Position numbers and translations under genes: made by a program. This document shows positions 53,449 through 62,995 of a stretch of DNA of 64,000 bases, piece after piece. The DNA comes from Cupriavidus basilensis (lineage in GTDB: Bacteria; Pseudomonadota; Gammaproteobacteria; Burkholderiales; Burkholderiaceae), in contig NZ_BBQM01000024.1 in the NCBI RefSeq assembly GCF_000876015.1, positions 124,001-188,000 of the forward strand, written 5' to 3'. Each line of letters opens with the position of its first letter. Position 1 is the first letter of the stretch. The notes beneath the pieces were generated by a model. The model ran no database searches and was not told where the DNA came from. It saw only the letters and a list, made by a program, of their open reading frames with translations.

Positions 53449-54255
53449 TCAGGATCCCCGGTAGGCCGGACGGCGCTTGTTCAGGAAGGCATCGCCGCCT
53501 TCGTGCATGTCGTCGGTGCTGAACAGCGTGGCGAAGGCAAGCTGCTCCATCATCAGCGCCGTATCCAGGTTGGTGTCCTGCCCGTTGTTGATCATCAGCT
53601 TGGCCAGGGCGATCGAGTGCGGCGATTTCTCCGCGATGCGGTGCACGTAGGCCTTGGCCTCGTCGAGCAGCTGCGCGGCGGGCACCACCTTGTTGACCAG
53701 GCCGATGCGGTAGGCCTCGTCCGGCTTGATGATCTCGCCGGTGAAGATCATTTCCTTGGCGCGCGTCGCGCCCACCAGCCGCACCAGGCGCTGGGTGCCC
53801 CCGCGCCCCGGGATCAGGCCGACGTTGGTCTCGGTCTGTCCCATCAGCGCGTTGTCGGCGGCCACGCGCAGGTCGCAGGCCATCGCCAGCTCCAGGCCGC
53901 CGCCGAAGCACGGCCCGGCGATGGCCGCCACCACCGGCACGGTGCTGTGATGGATCAGCGCCCACAGGTCGGACGCGCCGCTGGTGGGGCCGAACGCATC
54001 GAGCGGGCGGCGCTTGAGCATCTCGACCAGGTCGCCGCCCGAGACGAAGGCCTTGGTGCCGCCCCACAGCACGATGCCGCGGATGGTCTTGTCGGCCATC
54101 AGCGCCGACATCGCCGCGTGGATGTCGTTGCGCAGCGCGGCGTTGAGCGCGTTGTACTTCTCGAGCCGGTTCATCGTGACGATGCCGCAGCCGCCGTCGC
54201 GGTCGACGAACACGGTGTCGTATTCGGTGATGGGGGTGGTCGGGTTGGTTGTCAT
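53449..54255 (-). CDS. enoyl-CoA hydratase/isomerase
   Basis: 268 residues, crotonase fold. GGTKAFVSGGDLVEML and AIAGPCFGGGLELAMACDL form the oxyanion hole; the glutamate in QTETNVGLIPGRGGTQRLV is in the second catalytic position. Both acidic positions needed for hydration are present. It sits between the thiolase (52 bases before) and the CoA ligase (2 bases after). The three would allow activation, hydration and thiolysis; the dehydrogenase steps must come from elsewhere. Confidence 0.9.
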   Translation of the reverse strand: MTTNPTTPITEYDTVFVDRDGGCGIVTMNRLEKYNALNAALRNDIHAAMSALMADKTIRGIVLWGGTKAFVSGGDLVEMLKRRPLDAFGPTSGASDLWALIHHSTVPVVAAIAGPCFGGGLELAMACDLRVAADNALMGQTETNVGLIPGRGGTQRLVRLVGATRAKEMIFTGEIIKPDEAYRIGLVNKVVPAAQLLDEAKAYVHRIAEKSPHSIALAKLMINNGQDTNLDTALMMEQLAFATLFSTDDMHEGGDAFLNKRRPAYRGS

Positions 54256-54307
54256 TGGCTTGTCTCCTGTCGGCGTGCGCCGTCTTGTTTGTTGGCTTTC
54301 CGGTCGT

Positions 54308-55492
54308 TCAGTGGATGAACTCGAACAGGCCGGCCGCGCCCATGCCGCCGGCCGCGCACATGGTCACGACGCCGTACCTGGCCTTGCGGCGCCGGCCTTC
54401 GAGCAGCAGGTGGCCGACCTGGCGCGCGCCGGTCATGCCGTAGGGGTGGCCGATGGCGATGGCGCCGCCGTTGACGTTGACGCGCTCCTCCGGCAGCCCT
54501 AGCTGGTCGATGCAGTACAGCGCCTGGCAGCCGAAAGCCTCGTTGAGCTCCCACAGGTCGATGTCGTCGACGGCGAGCGCGTTGCGCTCGAGCAGGCGCG
54601 GTACCGCGCGCACGGGGCCGACGCCCATCTCGTCCGGCTCCACGCCGGCCGTCGCCAGCCCGATGAAATAGCCCAGCGGCGCCAGCCCGCGCCGCTGCGC
54701 TTCCCGCTCGGACATCACCACCAGCGCGGCGGCGCCGTCCGACAACTGGCTGGCGTTGCCGGCCGTCACCTGGTAGCCCTCGCCCTTGACCGGGGGCAGG
54801 GCGCCGAGCTTTTCCAGCGTGGTGTCCGGGCGGTTGCCTTCGTCGGCTTCGAGCAGGCAGGCCTCGGTGGTGGTCTGGCCGGTCGCCTTGTCGGTCACGC
54901 CCTTGCGCGTGGCCAGCGGCACGATCTCGTCGCGGAACAGGCCGGCCTGCTGGGCGCGGTCGGTGCGCTGCTGGCTGCGCAGCGAGAAGGCGTCGGCGCG
55001 CTCGCGCGACACGCCGTAGCGCCGGGCCAGGATCTCGGCGGTGTCGATCATGTGCAGGTACACGTCGGGCCGGTGCTCGGCCAGCCACGCTTCCTGCTGG
55101 GCCACCTTGAGCGTGACCGGCTGCGACAGGCTGATCGACTCGACCCCGCCGGCCACCATGACCGGCACCTTGTCGACCAGCACGCGCTGCGCGGCAAAGG
55201 CGACCGCCTGCAGGCCGGAAGCGCAGAAGCGCGTGAGCGTGGTGCCGCTCACCGAGACCGGCAGGCCGGCGCGGATGGCGCCGGCGCGGGCCACGTTGCC
55301 GCCGGTGGCGGCGACCGGCTGGCCGCAGCCGAAGATGACGTCTTCCACCTCGCCGCCTTCGAGGCGGGCACGCCGCACGGCATGCTCGATGACGTGGCCC
55401 GCCATCGTGGCGCCGTGCGTCTGGTTGAAGGCGCCCCGCCCGGCCTTGCCGATGGGGGTGCGGGCGTAGGAAACGATCACTGCGCGAGACAT
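54308..55492 (-). CDS. acetyl-CoA acyltransferase (thiolase)
   Basis: 394 residues with all thiolase residues: nucleophilic cysteine in [26 protein letters not shown], the histidine in [14 protein letters not shown] and the second cysteine in [12 protein letters not shown]. It cleaves a 3-ketoacyl-CoA with CoA, or condenses acyl-CoAs. An AAAGGAGAACCC site precedes ATG 55492. It is the first gene of the minus-strand operon and follows a control region with two inverted 13-base repeats. Confidence 0.93.
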   Translation of the reverse strand: MSRAVIVSYARTPIGKAGRGAFNQTHGATMAGHVIEHAVRRARLEGGEVEDVIFGCGQPVAATGGNVARAGAIRAGLPVSVSGTTLTRFCASGLQAVAFAAQRVLVDKVPVMVAGGVESISLSQPVTLKVAQQEAWLAEHRPDVYLHMIDTAEILARRYGVSRERADAFSLRSQQRTDRAQQAGLFRDEIVPLATRKGVTDKATGQTTTEACLLEADEGNRPDTTLEKLGALPPVKGEGYQVTAGNASQLSDGAAALVVMSEREAQRRGLAPLGYFIGLATAGVEPDEMGVGPVRAVPRLLERNALAVDDIDLWELNEAFGCQALYCIDQLGLPEERVNVNGGAIAIGHPYGMTGARQVGHLLLEGRRRKARYGVVTMCAAGGMGAAGLFEFIH

Positions 55493-55552
55493 GGGTTCTC
55501 CTTTGGTATGGGTATCCGCACGGGGACTTCCGGTCCTGGTGCGTGGCAGATA

Positions 55553-55565
55553 TAGACAGTGGATA
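55553..55565 (-). promoter_or_regulatory. distal pair member: 13-base operator-like site, copy 1
   Basis: TAGACAGTGGATA at 55553-55565 is the exact reverse complement of TATCCACTGTCTA at 55653-55665, centre to centre 100 bases. This copy is 61 bases before the thiolase start. Two inverted identical sites at that distance suggest one regulator that bridges them. Confidence 0.6.
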
Positions 55566-55652
55566 GATTTGGGCGGATCGATCCGGCTGGTTGCCAGGAT
55601 GCCGCCGGTTTTCCGTGTGTCCAGCCACCCGCACCGGGTGGTCGCCTCGGTG

Positions 55653-55665
55653 TATCCACTGTCTA
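55653..55665 (+). promoter_or_regulatory. 13-base operator-like site, copy 2 (inverted)
   Basis: TATCCACTGTCTA, exact inverse of the copy at 55553-55565. Both lie in the thiolase operon's upstream region. The binding protein is unknown; the TetR proteins at 49644 and 55855 are candidates. Confidence 0.6.
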
Positions 55666-55854
55666 CATGCTAGTTAGCGGATTTCGGCAGGTCAAGCGCG
55701 CGGCGGGCTGGCGAGGGTTTACCTCGATGAAGCGGGAAGAGGAGGGAGAGAGAAAAAAAGGAGGGCCGGCGGCAGCCACATCACCGCGCGGAAATAATGG
55801 TTCGCATGCGAAGCGATGGCGATGCGCGGTGGCGCAACGCGCCGCCGCGCGCCG

Positions 55855-56406
55855 CTAGCGGGACGCCTGCACGGTATCCAGGATTTCGGTGGACAGCGCC
55901 TCCGAGCGCACCGCGCGCGCGAGCACGAGGCCGCCGACCATCGTGGCGAGCATCAGGATCGCGTCCTTGCGCGACGACGCGCTGTCGTCGCCCGCGATCA
56001 GTTCGATCAGCGCCGCCACGCCGGCCTCGAAGCGCTTGCGGGTCCTGGCGTCGAGCCGTGACACGTCGGCGCCGAGCGCGGCGATGGCGCAGCCGCTGGC
56101 GGGCTTGTCGCGGTGCTTCCGGTTCATGTAGGCGTGCAGGATCGCGCGCTTGCGCTGCCGCGCGGGCGCCGCCGCGGCCGCCGCTTCGAGGAAGGCCGTG
56201 GTCTGGCCGAAGGCGGCGTCGACCGCGTCGGCGACCAGGGCATCGCGGGAATCGAAGTGCGCGTAGAAGCCGCCGTGGGTCAGCCCGGCGCTTTTCATCA
56301 GCTGCGCCAGGCCGACGCCGTCGATGCCGTGCTCGCGGAATTCGGCCGCGGCGGCCTCGACGATCTGCTTGCGGGTTTCGGCCTTGTGTTCCGGCGAGTA
56401 ACGCAC
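55855..56406 (-). CDS. TetR-family transcriptional regulator
   Basis: 183 residues from GTG 56406, which has GGAG eight bases before it; an ATG at 56457 would add 17 residues without homology. The helix-turn-helix is RYSPEHKAETRKQIVEAAAA to MKSAGLTHGGFYAHFDSRDA, with the GGFYxHF pattern of the group. The C-domain carries SGCAIAALGADVSR, common in this subgroup. It is divergent from the thiolase at 56668, and ATGAC/GTCAT dyads fill the gap, so it probably represses that gene and itself. Confidence 0.9.
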   Translation of the reverse strand: MRYSPEHKAETRKQIVEAAAAEFREHGIDGVGLAQLMKSAGLTHGGFYAHFDSRDALVADAVDAAFGQTTAFLEAAAAAAPARQRKRAILHAYMNRKHRDKPASGCAIAALGADVSRLDARTRKRFEAGVAALIELIAGDDSASSRKDAILMLATMVGGLVLARAVRSEALSTEILDTVQASR

Positions 56407-56450
56407 GATTGGACTCCGTAGGTTGAAGGGCGGCGCTGATTGGATGACGA

Positions 56451-56630
56451 TCATCATATCCGGATGATGAAGCGCCCGGCAGCCGATGCCACATCATGCC
56501 ATGACGATGGCATGACGGTCATCATTCAATGACCGGTCCACGGTGGCGGAAGTGGCGGATACGCCGGCATCCGGCGCTTCATCTTCTTTCCGGTTCTTTA
56601 GTATGATGATCGTCATTCAATCGAATGACG
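56451..56630. promoter_or_regulatory. cluster of ATGAC/GTCAT dyads between TetR and thiolase
   Basis: Several dyads with related halves: CATCAT-N6-ATGATG near 56451-56470, ATGACGGTCAT at about 56511-56521, TCATTCAATGA at about 56523-56533, and the perfect CGTCATT-CAATCG-AATGACG at 56611-56630. The last lies 38 bases before the thiolase start. They are probable TetR operators. Confidence 0.6.
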
Positions 56631-56667
56631 CAAGGGCGGAACGTTCGCCCCAACCAGGAGCGATGTG

Positions 56668-57855
56668 ATGAAAGCGAGAGACGTGGTGCTGTGCCATCCG
56701 GTGCGAACGGCAATCGGAGCCTATAACGGCGCACTGAAATCGACGCCGGCGACCGAGCTCGGCGCGGCGGTGATCGCCGAGACGTTCCGCCGCTCCGGGC
56801 TCGACCCGGAGCTGGTCGGCAGCGTGGTGTTCGGCAACGTGATCCAGGCCGGCAACAAGATGAACCCGGCGCGGCAGGCCGCGCGCGGCGCCGGCCTGCC
56901 GGTTTCGCTGCCGGCGATGACGGTCAACCGCGTGTGCGGCTCCGGCGCGCAGGCCATCGCCAGCGCGGCCGACGAGATCCGCCTGGGCTACGTGGACGTG
57001 GCGATCGCCGGCGGCATGGAGAACATGGACCAGGCGCCCTACCTGATGCCGGCGGGGCGCTGGGGCAGCCGCATGGGCGACGCGGTGCTGTACGACAGCA
57101 TGCTGCGCGATGGCCTGGTGGATGCGTTCTCGGGCGAGCATTCCGGCTGGCACACCGAGGACCTGGTGGAGCGCAGCAAGCTGACCCGCGAAGACCAGGA
57201 CCACTGGGCCGAGCGCTCGCAGCAGCGCTTCGCGCGCGCGCAGGAGCAGGGCCGCTTCGCCGCGCAGATCGTCGGCGTGCCGGTCAAGGCCAAGGGCGGC
57301 ATGGCGACGTTCAGCGTGGACGAGGCGAACCGGCCGGACACCACCTTCGAGATCCTCGGCAAGCTGAAGCCGGCGTTCCGCAAGAACGGCACCATCACGG
57401 CGGGCAACGCGCCGGGGCTCAACAGCGGCGCGGCGGCGATGGTGGTGGCCGAGCGCTCGCTGGCCGAGGCGAAGGGCCTCGTGCCGATGGCGCGGCTGGT
57501 GGCCTACGGCGTCGGCGCGGTCGAGCCGGGCCTGTTCGGCCTGGGCCCGGTACCGGCCGTGCGCCAGGCGCTGCAGCGCGCGCAATGGGCGCTGGGCGAC
57601 GTGGAGCGCGTGGAGATCAACGAGGCGTTCGCGGCGGTGCCGCTGGCGGTGGCCGGCGAGCTGGGCTTGCCGCTCGACATCATCAACGTGGACGGCGGCG
57701 CCATCGCGCACGGCCATCCGATCGGCGCCACCGGCGCGGTGCTGACCACGCGGCTGCTGTACTCGATGCGCGCGGACGGCATCCGGCGCGGCATCGTGAC
57801 GCTGTGCATCGGCGGCGGCCAGGGCATCGCGCTGGCGCTTGAAGCGCTGGACTGA
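56668..57855 (+). CDS. acetyl-CoA acyltransferase (thiolase)
   Basis: 395 residues. Active-site segments: TVNRVCGSGAQAIASA (Cys), RVEINEAFAAVPLAV, GGAIAHGHPIGATGAV (His) and IVTLCIGGGQGIAL (Cys), so it should be a working thiolase. ATG 56668 has CCAGGAG before it; a GTG lies just upstream at 56665. It is a single gene divergent from a TetR regulator and convergent with the GST gene 20 bases away. It probably serves fatty or branched acid breakdown under TetR control. Confidence 0.93.
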   Translation: MKARDVVLCHPVRTAIGAYNGALKSTPATELGAAVIAETFRRSGLDPELVGSVVFGNVIQAGNKMNPARQAARGAGLPVSLPAMTVNRVCGSGAQAIASAADEIRLGYVDVAIAGGMENMDQAPYLMPAGRWGSRMGDAVLYDSMLRDGLVDAFSGEHSGWHTEDLVERSKLTREDQDHWAERSQQRFARAQEQGRFAAQIVGVPVKAKGGMATFSVDEANRPDTTFEILGKLKPAFRKNGTITAGNAPGLNSGAAAMVVAERSLAEAKGLVPMARLVAYGVGAVEPGLFGLGPVPAVRQALQRAQWALGDVERVEINEAFAAVPLAVAGELGLPLDIINVDGGAIAHGHPIGATGAVLTTRLLYSMRADGIRRGIVTLCIGGGQGIALALEALD

Positions 57856-57875
57856 GGCGCCGGACCGACGCGGCG

Positions 57876-58496
57876 CTAGGCGGTCTTCTGCCGCAGCGCG
57901 AAGGCCCGCTGCGCCGCCGGCCGCGCCACGCAGCGCTGGTGCCACGCGGCCACGTTGGCGAGGTCCGCCGCGTCCAGGTCGGCCAGCCGATGCAGCACCG
58001 CGGCGAGGTTGAGGTCGGCCACGGTGAAGCTGTCGCCGAGCAGGTAGGGCTGGCGCGCGCAATGGGCGTCGAGCACGGCCAGCGGCTTGCGCAGCGCGGC
58101 CTGCGCGGCGGCAGCCTGGGCCGGGTCGCGCTGCGCCTGCGGCAGCAGGCGGGTGTGCTGGGCGAGCTGGGTGGTGAGCGGCTCGACCATCGTGGCGGCC
58201 CACAGCGTCCATTGCAGGATGAGGGCATCCTGCCGCGCGGTGCCGTCCCACAGCACGCGGCCGGCGTGCCGGCGCGCGAGGTACAGGGTGATGGCCAGCG
58301 ATTCGTAGAGGACCAGGCCGTCGTCGTCGATGGCCGGCACCATGCCGTTGGGATTGATCGCCAGGTAGGCCGGCGCCTTGGCTTCGGGCGAGGCGTAGTG
58401 CAGCGGAACGTGCTCGTAGGGCAGGCCGAGTTCTTCGGCCGCCCACAGCGGGCGGATGGCGCGCGAGGCGGCGATGCCGTAGATCTTCAGGGTCAC
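57876..58496 (-). CDS. glutathione S-transferase
   Basis: 206 residues. The thioredoxin-like N-domain begins MTLKIYGIAASRAIRPLWAA and has the glutathione-binding NPNGMVPAID and LYESLAITLYLA; the helical C-domain includes LGDSFTVADLNLAAVLHRLA. The serine at position 11 is a likely catalytic residue. It conjugates or binds glutathione in the cytoplasm. It lies 48 bases after a gamma-glutamyltransferase-like gene, an enzyme that acts on glutathione-type bonds, so the pair may process a glutathione adduct (inference). Confidence 0.9.
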   Translation of the reverse strand: MTLKIYGIAASRAIRPLWAAEELGLPYEHVPLHYASPEAKAPAYLAINPNGMVPAIDDDGLVLYESLAITLYLARRHAGRVLWDGTARQDALILQWTLWAATMVEPLTTQLAQHTRLLPQAQRDPAQAAAAQAALRKPLAVLDAHCARQPYLLGDSFTVADLNLAAVLHRLADLDAADLANVAAWHQRCVARPAAQRAFALRQKTA

Positions 58497-58544
58497 GGAT
58501 GGGGTGCGGGTTGGTTCGAGGGTTGGGAAGGGGCGGCGGCGGGC

Positions 58545-60020
58545 TCACTCGCCCAGCGCGATGCCGTCCTTGCGCTTGTCCGACGCGCCCAGCAGACTGC
58601 CGTCGGCATCGCGCATGACGATCTGCGCGCCGCCGAAATCGCTGCGCCCGCCGAGTTCGCCGAGGCCGGCCGGATCGCCGTAGCCGGCGTCGCGCAGGGC
58701 CTTCGCGATGGCCGGCGGCGTGCCGGCTTCGATGGCGAGCGCGGTGTCGGACTCCAGCCGCCAGCGCGGCGCGTCGAGCGCGGCCTGCAGCGGCTGCTGC
58801 CACGCCGCCAGCCGCACCAGCAACTGCAGCTGGCCTTGCGGCTGCATCAGCCCGCCGACCACGCCGAAGCCGGCGTGGAAGCGCCCGTCGCGCAGCGCCG
58901 CGCCCGGCACCACGGTGTGATACGGGCGCTTGCCCGGCGCCGGGCTGTTGATGTGGCCCGGGCCGGCGAAGCCGAAGCCGCGGTTCTGCAGCACGAAGCC
59001 GCAGCCCGGCACCGCGATGCCGGAGCCGAAGCGCTTGAAGATGCTGGTCATCAGCGTGACGGCGAGGCCGTCGCGGTCCACCACCACGGTGCAGACGGTG
59101 TTGCCGGCCGGGTCCGCCACGGTCTGCTTGGCGTATTGCATGGCGCGGCCCATCGCCCGCACGGTGCGCAGCACGGCGGCGGGATCGTCCTCGGCCAGCA
59201 GGGCCGGATCGAGCTGGCCGAGCTCGTCGAGCGCGTGCAGGATGGCCACGCCGTGCGTGTTGGGCGGGCACTCGAGGATGGTCAGGCCGCGGAACTCGGT
59301 GGAAACCGGCGTGCAGAAGTCCCCGCGGTGGGCCGCGAAATCCGCCGCGGCCAGCGCGCCGCCGGCATGGCGGCTGGCGGTCTCGGCCGCCTGCGCGGGC
59401 GCGCCCAGGTAATAGGCGTCGGCGCCTTCGGCGGCGATGGCGCTCAGTACCCTGGCCAGTTCCGGGTTGCTGAAGGTCTCGCCGGCCACGGGCGGGCGCC
59501 CGGCGCGGTAGAGCGCGGCGCAGACCGGGTCCTGGTGCAGCACGCGGTCGAACACGGCCCATTCGCGCGCGGCCACCGGCGCCACCGCGAAGCCGTCGCG
59601 CGCCAGCGCGATGGCCGGGGCGAACAACTGCTTCCACTCCATGCGGCCGTAGCGGCGGTGCAGGTCTTCCCAGCCGCGCACCGCGCCCGGCGTGGTCAGC
59701 GAGAGCGCGTGGCGTTCGGGGATGCGCTGGTTGGGCAGACCGGCCAGCGCCTCTACGGGGAAGGCGGCCGGCGCGCGGCCGGTGCCGTTGTAGCTGACCG
59801 CATGGCCGTCGGGCTCGACGATCATGGCCAGCATGTCGCCGCCGATGCCGGTGGCCATCGGCTCCACCACGCCGAGGATGGCGTCGGCCGCGAGCGCCGC
59901 GTCCACGGCGCTGCCGCCTTCGCGCAGCACCCGCAGCGCCGCCTGGGCGGCGAGCGGGTGGCCGGTGGCGACCATGCAGTGCGGCGCGCGCACGCCTTCG
60001 GGCGGGATTGCGGTTGTCAT
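58545..60020 (-). CDS. gamma-glutamyltransferase-family protein
   Basis: 491 residues, shorter than the usual 550-580. The N-part has [20 protein letters not shown] and [10 protein letters not shown]; the autocleavage site should be N307/T308 in [10 protein letters not shown], with the nucleophilic Thr308 kept but the usual TTH pattern changed to [23 protein letters not shown] and [13 protein letters not shown] follow. No signal peptide is seen, whereas classical enzymes are exported, so it is probably a cytoplasmic amidohydrolase of this fold. It follows the permease by 67 bases. Confidence 0.85.
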   Translation of the reverse strand: MTTAIPPEGVRAPHCMVATGHPLAAQAALRVLREGGSAVDAALAADAILGVVEPMATGIGGDMLAMIVEPDGHAVSYNGTGRAPAAFPVEALAGLPNQRIPERHALSLTTPGAVRGWEDLHRRYGRMEWKQLFAPAIALARDGFAVAPVAAREWAVFDRVLHQDPVCAALYRAGRPPVAGETFSNPELARVLSAIAAEGADAYYLGAPAQAAETASRHAGGALAAADFAAHRGDFCTPVSTEFRGLTILECPPNTHGVAILHALDELGQLDPALLAEDDPAAVLRTVRAMGRAMQYAKQTVADPAGNTVCTVVVDRDGLAVTLMTSIFKRFGSGIAVPGCGFVLQNRGFGFAGPGHINSPAPGKRPYHTVVPGAALRDGRFHAGFGVVGGLMQPQGQLQLLVRLAAWQQPLQAALDAPRWRLESDTALAIEAGTPPAIAKALRDAGYGDPAGLGELGGRSDFGGAQIVMRDADGSLLGASDKRKDGIALGE

Positions 60021-60087
60021 GCGGTTTGCTCCATCAGGGTGAGGGGAATGGGGGGCCTGCGTTTCAGCGTTGCGGCGTTGCGGCGTT

Positions 60088-61629
60088 TCAGCGCCACAGC
60101 ACCACGGCGCACATCGTCGATACCGCCAGGCCGGCCAGCACCGGCACCAGCAGCGCGCGCACGGCGTCGAGCACCGGCACGCGCGCGAAGCCGGCGATGG
60201 CCACCAGCGAGGACCAGGCGATCAGCGTGCCGCCGCCGGTCCACACCGCGCCCATCTGGCCGACCGCGCACAAGGTGGCGGCGTCCAGCCCGACGGTCGG
60301 GCCGAGCGCGCCGGCCAGCGTGCCGGTCAGCGGCAGGCCGGCGAAGCCCGAGCCGTCGATGCCGGTGATCATGCCGACCAGCAGCACGCCGAAGGCCACC
60401 AGCACGTGGTTGCTGGGGATCCAGTTCTCGGCGCCCTGGATCAGCTCGAACAGCAGGCTGGGCGCGTGGCCGGCGCCAATCTGCAGGATGGCGCCGGCGG
60501 TGTCGCCCGCGCCGATGAAGAAGAAGCCGGCGATCGGCAGCACCGAGCCCATCGCCTTGAAGGCGAACACGAAGCCGTCGGTGATGTGCTCGGCGCTGGT
60601 GTCGAGCATCCTGCGCGGGCCTTCGGCGGCCAGCGTGCACAGGATCATCAGCAGCGCGGCGGTGCCGCCGACCAGCGCGGCGGCCTCGCCGCCCTTGAGC
60701 TCGGCCATGCCCAGGCCGAGCTTGGGCGAGACCATCAGCGCGATGACCGCGGCGAAGGCCAGCGGCGTGAGCATGGCGAAGGCCTTGGACCACTTGATGC
60801 GCCGCTGCTCCACCATCGACAGGCTGCGCGCGATGTTCGCATCGGTGCCGAGCGGCTCGCCGTGCGCGGTGCCGCGCGCCAGCTCGCTCTTGTCGAAGCT
60901 GCCGGCGGCTTCCACGCGGGCCAGGTCCGCGTCGGGCGCGCGGCCCTGCCAGCGCTCCAGCAGGCTGGCGCTGGCGGGGCGGATGTGGCCGCGGATGGAC
61001 AGGTAGGCCAGCGTCAGCGCGATGCCGCCGGTGATCAGCGACAGCACCAGCGCGCGGTCCGCCACCATCGTGGCGCTGACCGCGGCGCCGGCGGCCTTGG
61101 CGCTGATGCCCGGCGCCACGCCGATCACGTAGTCGGACGACAGCGCCGTGCCCTGGCCGGCGATGGCGATGGCCATCGCGCCGGCCAGCGGCGGCAGCCC
61201 GGCGGCGATCGCGGCCGGCAGCAGGATGGCGGACACCAGCGGGATCGCCGGGGTGGGCCAGAAGAACAGCGAGATGGCGTAGGTGATGGCCGCGAGCATG
61301 AAGTAGGCCGCGTGGCCGTTCTTCATCACCGCGCGGAACGGCTCGACCATGCGCACGTCGGAGCGCAGCGCCTTGAGCGCATTGAGCAGCGCCGTCATCA
61401 GCGCGATCACCAGGAAGATGTTGAACAGCTCGCGCGCGGCCACGAAGCTGGCGTTGAAGATGCTGGCCAGCGCGCTGACCGGGTTGTGGGTCCAGGCCAG
61501 CGTGACCAGGAAGGTGGCGATGATGGCGGGCACCACCACGTTGGCGCGGAACACCATCGTGAGCACGATGGCGAACACGCCGGCGAGGTAGACCCAGTGG
61601 GCCGCGCCGAGGGCGATGTGTGAATCCAT
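60088..61629 (-). CDS. ion-transporter-superfamily permease
   Basis: 513 residues with 11-12 hydrophobic segments from HWVYLAGVFAIVLTMVF onward. Paired re-entrant-type motifs are seen as FFWPTPAIPLVSAILLPA and FGVLLVGMITGIDGSGFAGL, each half followed by an acidic loop. This is the layout of the large ion-transporter (GntP/CitMHS/DASS-like) superfamily that moves organic anions. An AGGAGACAAG site lies before ATG 61629. It lies between a ferredoxin and a gamma-glutamyltransferase-like gene, so it may import the latter's substrate. The family is not fixed more closely. Confidence 0.75.
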   Translation of the reverse strand: MDSHIALGAAHWVYLAGVFAIVLTMVFRANVVVPAIIATFLVTLAWTHNPVSALASIFNASFVAARELFNIFLVIALMTALLNALKALRSDVRMVEPFRAVMKNGHAAYFMLAAITYAISLFFWPTPAIPLVSAILLPAAIAAGLPPLAGAMAIAIAGQGTALSSDYVIGVAPGISAKAAGAAVSATMVADRALVLSLITGGIALTLAYLSIRGHIRPASASLLERWQGRAPDADLARVEAAGSFDKSELARGTAHGEPLGTDANIARSLSMVEQRRIKWSKAFAMLTPLAFAAVIALMVSPKLGLGMAELKGGEAAALVGGTAALLMILCTLAAEGPRRMLDTSAEHITDGFVFAFKAMGSVLPIAGFFFIGAGDTAGAILQIGAGHAPSLLFELIQGAENWIPSNHVLVAFGVLLVGMITGIDGSGFAGLPLTGTLAGALGPTVGLDAATLCAVGQMGAVWTGGGTLIAWSSLVAIAGFARVPVLDAVRALLVPVLAGLAVSTMCAVVLWR

Positions 61630-61820
61630 TTGGGGGCTTGTCTCCTGTGCCGGCGCGCCTGGGGGCTGGCGCTGCCGGTCCGTGCAGAGGCGGCATCGTA
61701 GCCGGCTTCGCGCCGGGGCGGCAACCCTGGCGCGGACCGGCGGCTGCCGGAGGGGCGGCGCGCGCACGTCCCGCGGCGGGCAGGGCGCCCGCGGCGTGAC
61801 GGCGAACGGCGTCCGCGTGC

Positions 61821-62201
61821 CTATTCGGCGTCGGTGGTGCTGGCCGCCGGGGCGGTGGGCGCCGGCGCGGCCGCGGTGGGCCGCACGGCGATCGAGGGCG
61901 GCCTGGCGGGGTCGGCCTGCGGCTCCCACGACACGCTGATATCGCCGTTGACGAAGGTCTGGCACGCCATGCGGTAGCCCTGCGCGAACTGCTCGTCGGT
62001 CAGGTGCCGGCGTTCCTTGGGCTTGATGGCGTCGGTGGATTCGCGCCCTTGTTCGATCCTGCACTTGCAGGTGCCGCACAGGCCGCCGCCGCACTTGAAG
62101 GGGATGCCGCCTTTCTCGCGCAGCGACACGCGCAGCAGGTTGCTGTTCTCGGGAGCGCTGACGACCTTGCTGCCGTTGGTGAGGAAGGTGATTTCAATCA
62201 T
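61821..62201 (-). CDS. 2Fe-2S ferredoxin (second of two)
   Basis: 126 residues. The plant-type cluster ligands are C37, C42 and C45 in FKCGGGLCGTCKC, plus C80 in YRMACQ. A further cysteine, C47, is next to the third ligand. The C-terminal 30 residues are Ala/Pro-rich and look like a flexible tail. ATG 62201 begins the fold directly; ATG 62219 is possible. It carries single electrons in the cytoplasm. With the other ferredoxin and the diiron oxidase nearby, it is likely to feed that oxidase. Confidence 0.88.
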   Translation of the reverse strand: MIEITFLTNGSKVVSAPENSNLLRVSLREKGGIPFKCGGGLCGTCKCRIEQGRESTDAIKPKERRHLTDEQFAQGYRMACQTFVNGDISVSWEPQADPARPPSIAVRPTAAAPAPTAPAASTTDAE

Positions 62202-62281
62202 GGGGCGGTCCGATTGCATGAGGGGGCTGCCCGGCGCCGTGCCGGTCATACTCGGGGTTTGTCGTGGGGCGGGCGGCGGGC

Positions 62282-62590
62282 TCAGCGCTTGACCAGCGCG
62301 ATGTCCATGCTGCCGAAGCTGGCCAGGTGCCTGAGTTCCTGGCGCGCGTCTTCGAGCGTGTCGAACTTTTCCAGGAACTTGGAGGGCACGTAGTTGATCA
62401 GCGGCGGCGCGGCGCTGTCGGCTTCCGTTTCCTCCACCACCTTGAGCTTGACCGGATGCGCCAGCTCGGCGATCACGTACTGCGCCGTCTTGCGGCCGTA
62501 GAAGAGGTAGTCGTAGGCCTCCACGGCCACCAGCCCGTCGACGAGCTCGGTGCGGAACTGGCCTGGCTTGCTGCTGAGAATGACGTACAT
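62282..62590 (-). CDS. 102-residue protein of unknown function in ferredoxin cluster
   Basis: A small soluble protein, MYVILSSKPGQFRTELVDGL, then EAYDYLFYGRKTAQYVIAEL and VPSKFLEKFDTLEDARQELR. It has no cysteines and no signal. The mixed strand-helix pattern suggests a compact alpha/beta fold. It lies between two ferredoxin genes with 48- and 80-base gaps, so co-expression is likely. It could be an assembly factor or a subunit of the oxidase complex. I do not recognise a family. Confidence 0.75.
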   Translation of the reverse strand: MYVILSSKPGQFRTELVDGLVAVEAYDYLFYGRKTAQYVIAELAHPVKLKVVEETEADSAAPPLINYVPSKFLEKFDTLEDARQELRHLASFGSMDIALVKR

Positions 62591-62638
62591 GACTGCGCTG
62601 CCTGCTGGATGCGGTGGGTTGCGGCGGATTGCCGGAGA

Positions 62639-62995
62639 TTACGGATTGGCTGCCGGCACTATCGTGGCCGGCTGGAGCGCGGCGGCGGCGCTTTGCGCCG
62701 GCAGCTCGTCCTGCTCCAGTTCGATGTCATGCTCCAGCCAGAGCTGGCAGGTCAGGCGGTAGCCCTGTTCCAGCCGCTCGCCGAGCTGCTTCTTTTCCTT
62801 CCAGTTGGGCGGCGGCAGGTGCTCGGCGCCCGCGATCACGCGGCACGCGCATTTCGAGCACTTGCCCATGCCGCACTCGTAGCGCAGGTTGGGATACGGA
62901 AACTGCTTGATCCCGGCGCGCACCACCAGGTTGGTGTTGGGCTTGACCTCGTCTTCATAGGTCTCGCCGTTCTTGTGGAATACGACTTTCGGCAT
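62639..62995 (-). CDS. 2Fe-2S ferredoxin (first of two)
   Basis: 118 residues. Ligands C41, C46 and C49 lie in YECGMGKCSKCACRV and the fourth is C83 in YRLTCQLW; C51 is an extra cysteine in the same place as in the second ferredoxin. This shared extra cysteine and tail suggest the two arose by duplication but have since diverged. It starts 80 bases after the diiron oxidase gene and probably donates electrons to it. Confidence 0.9.
   Translation of the reverse strand: MPKVVFHKNGETYEDEVKPNTNLVVRAGIKQFPYPNLRYECGMGKCSKCACRVIAGAEHLPPPNWKEKKQLGERLEQGYRLTCQLWLEHDIELEQDELPAQSAAAALQPATIVPAANP

Larger units (their letters stand above)
55493..55854. other. control region of the thiolase operon
   Basis: About 360 bases between the thiolase start and the end of the next TetR gene. 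It carries the inverted pair of 13-base sites given separately. Nothing coding is seen. Positions 55735-55765 are purine-rich (GAGGGAGAG and an A-run). Confidence 0.6.
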
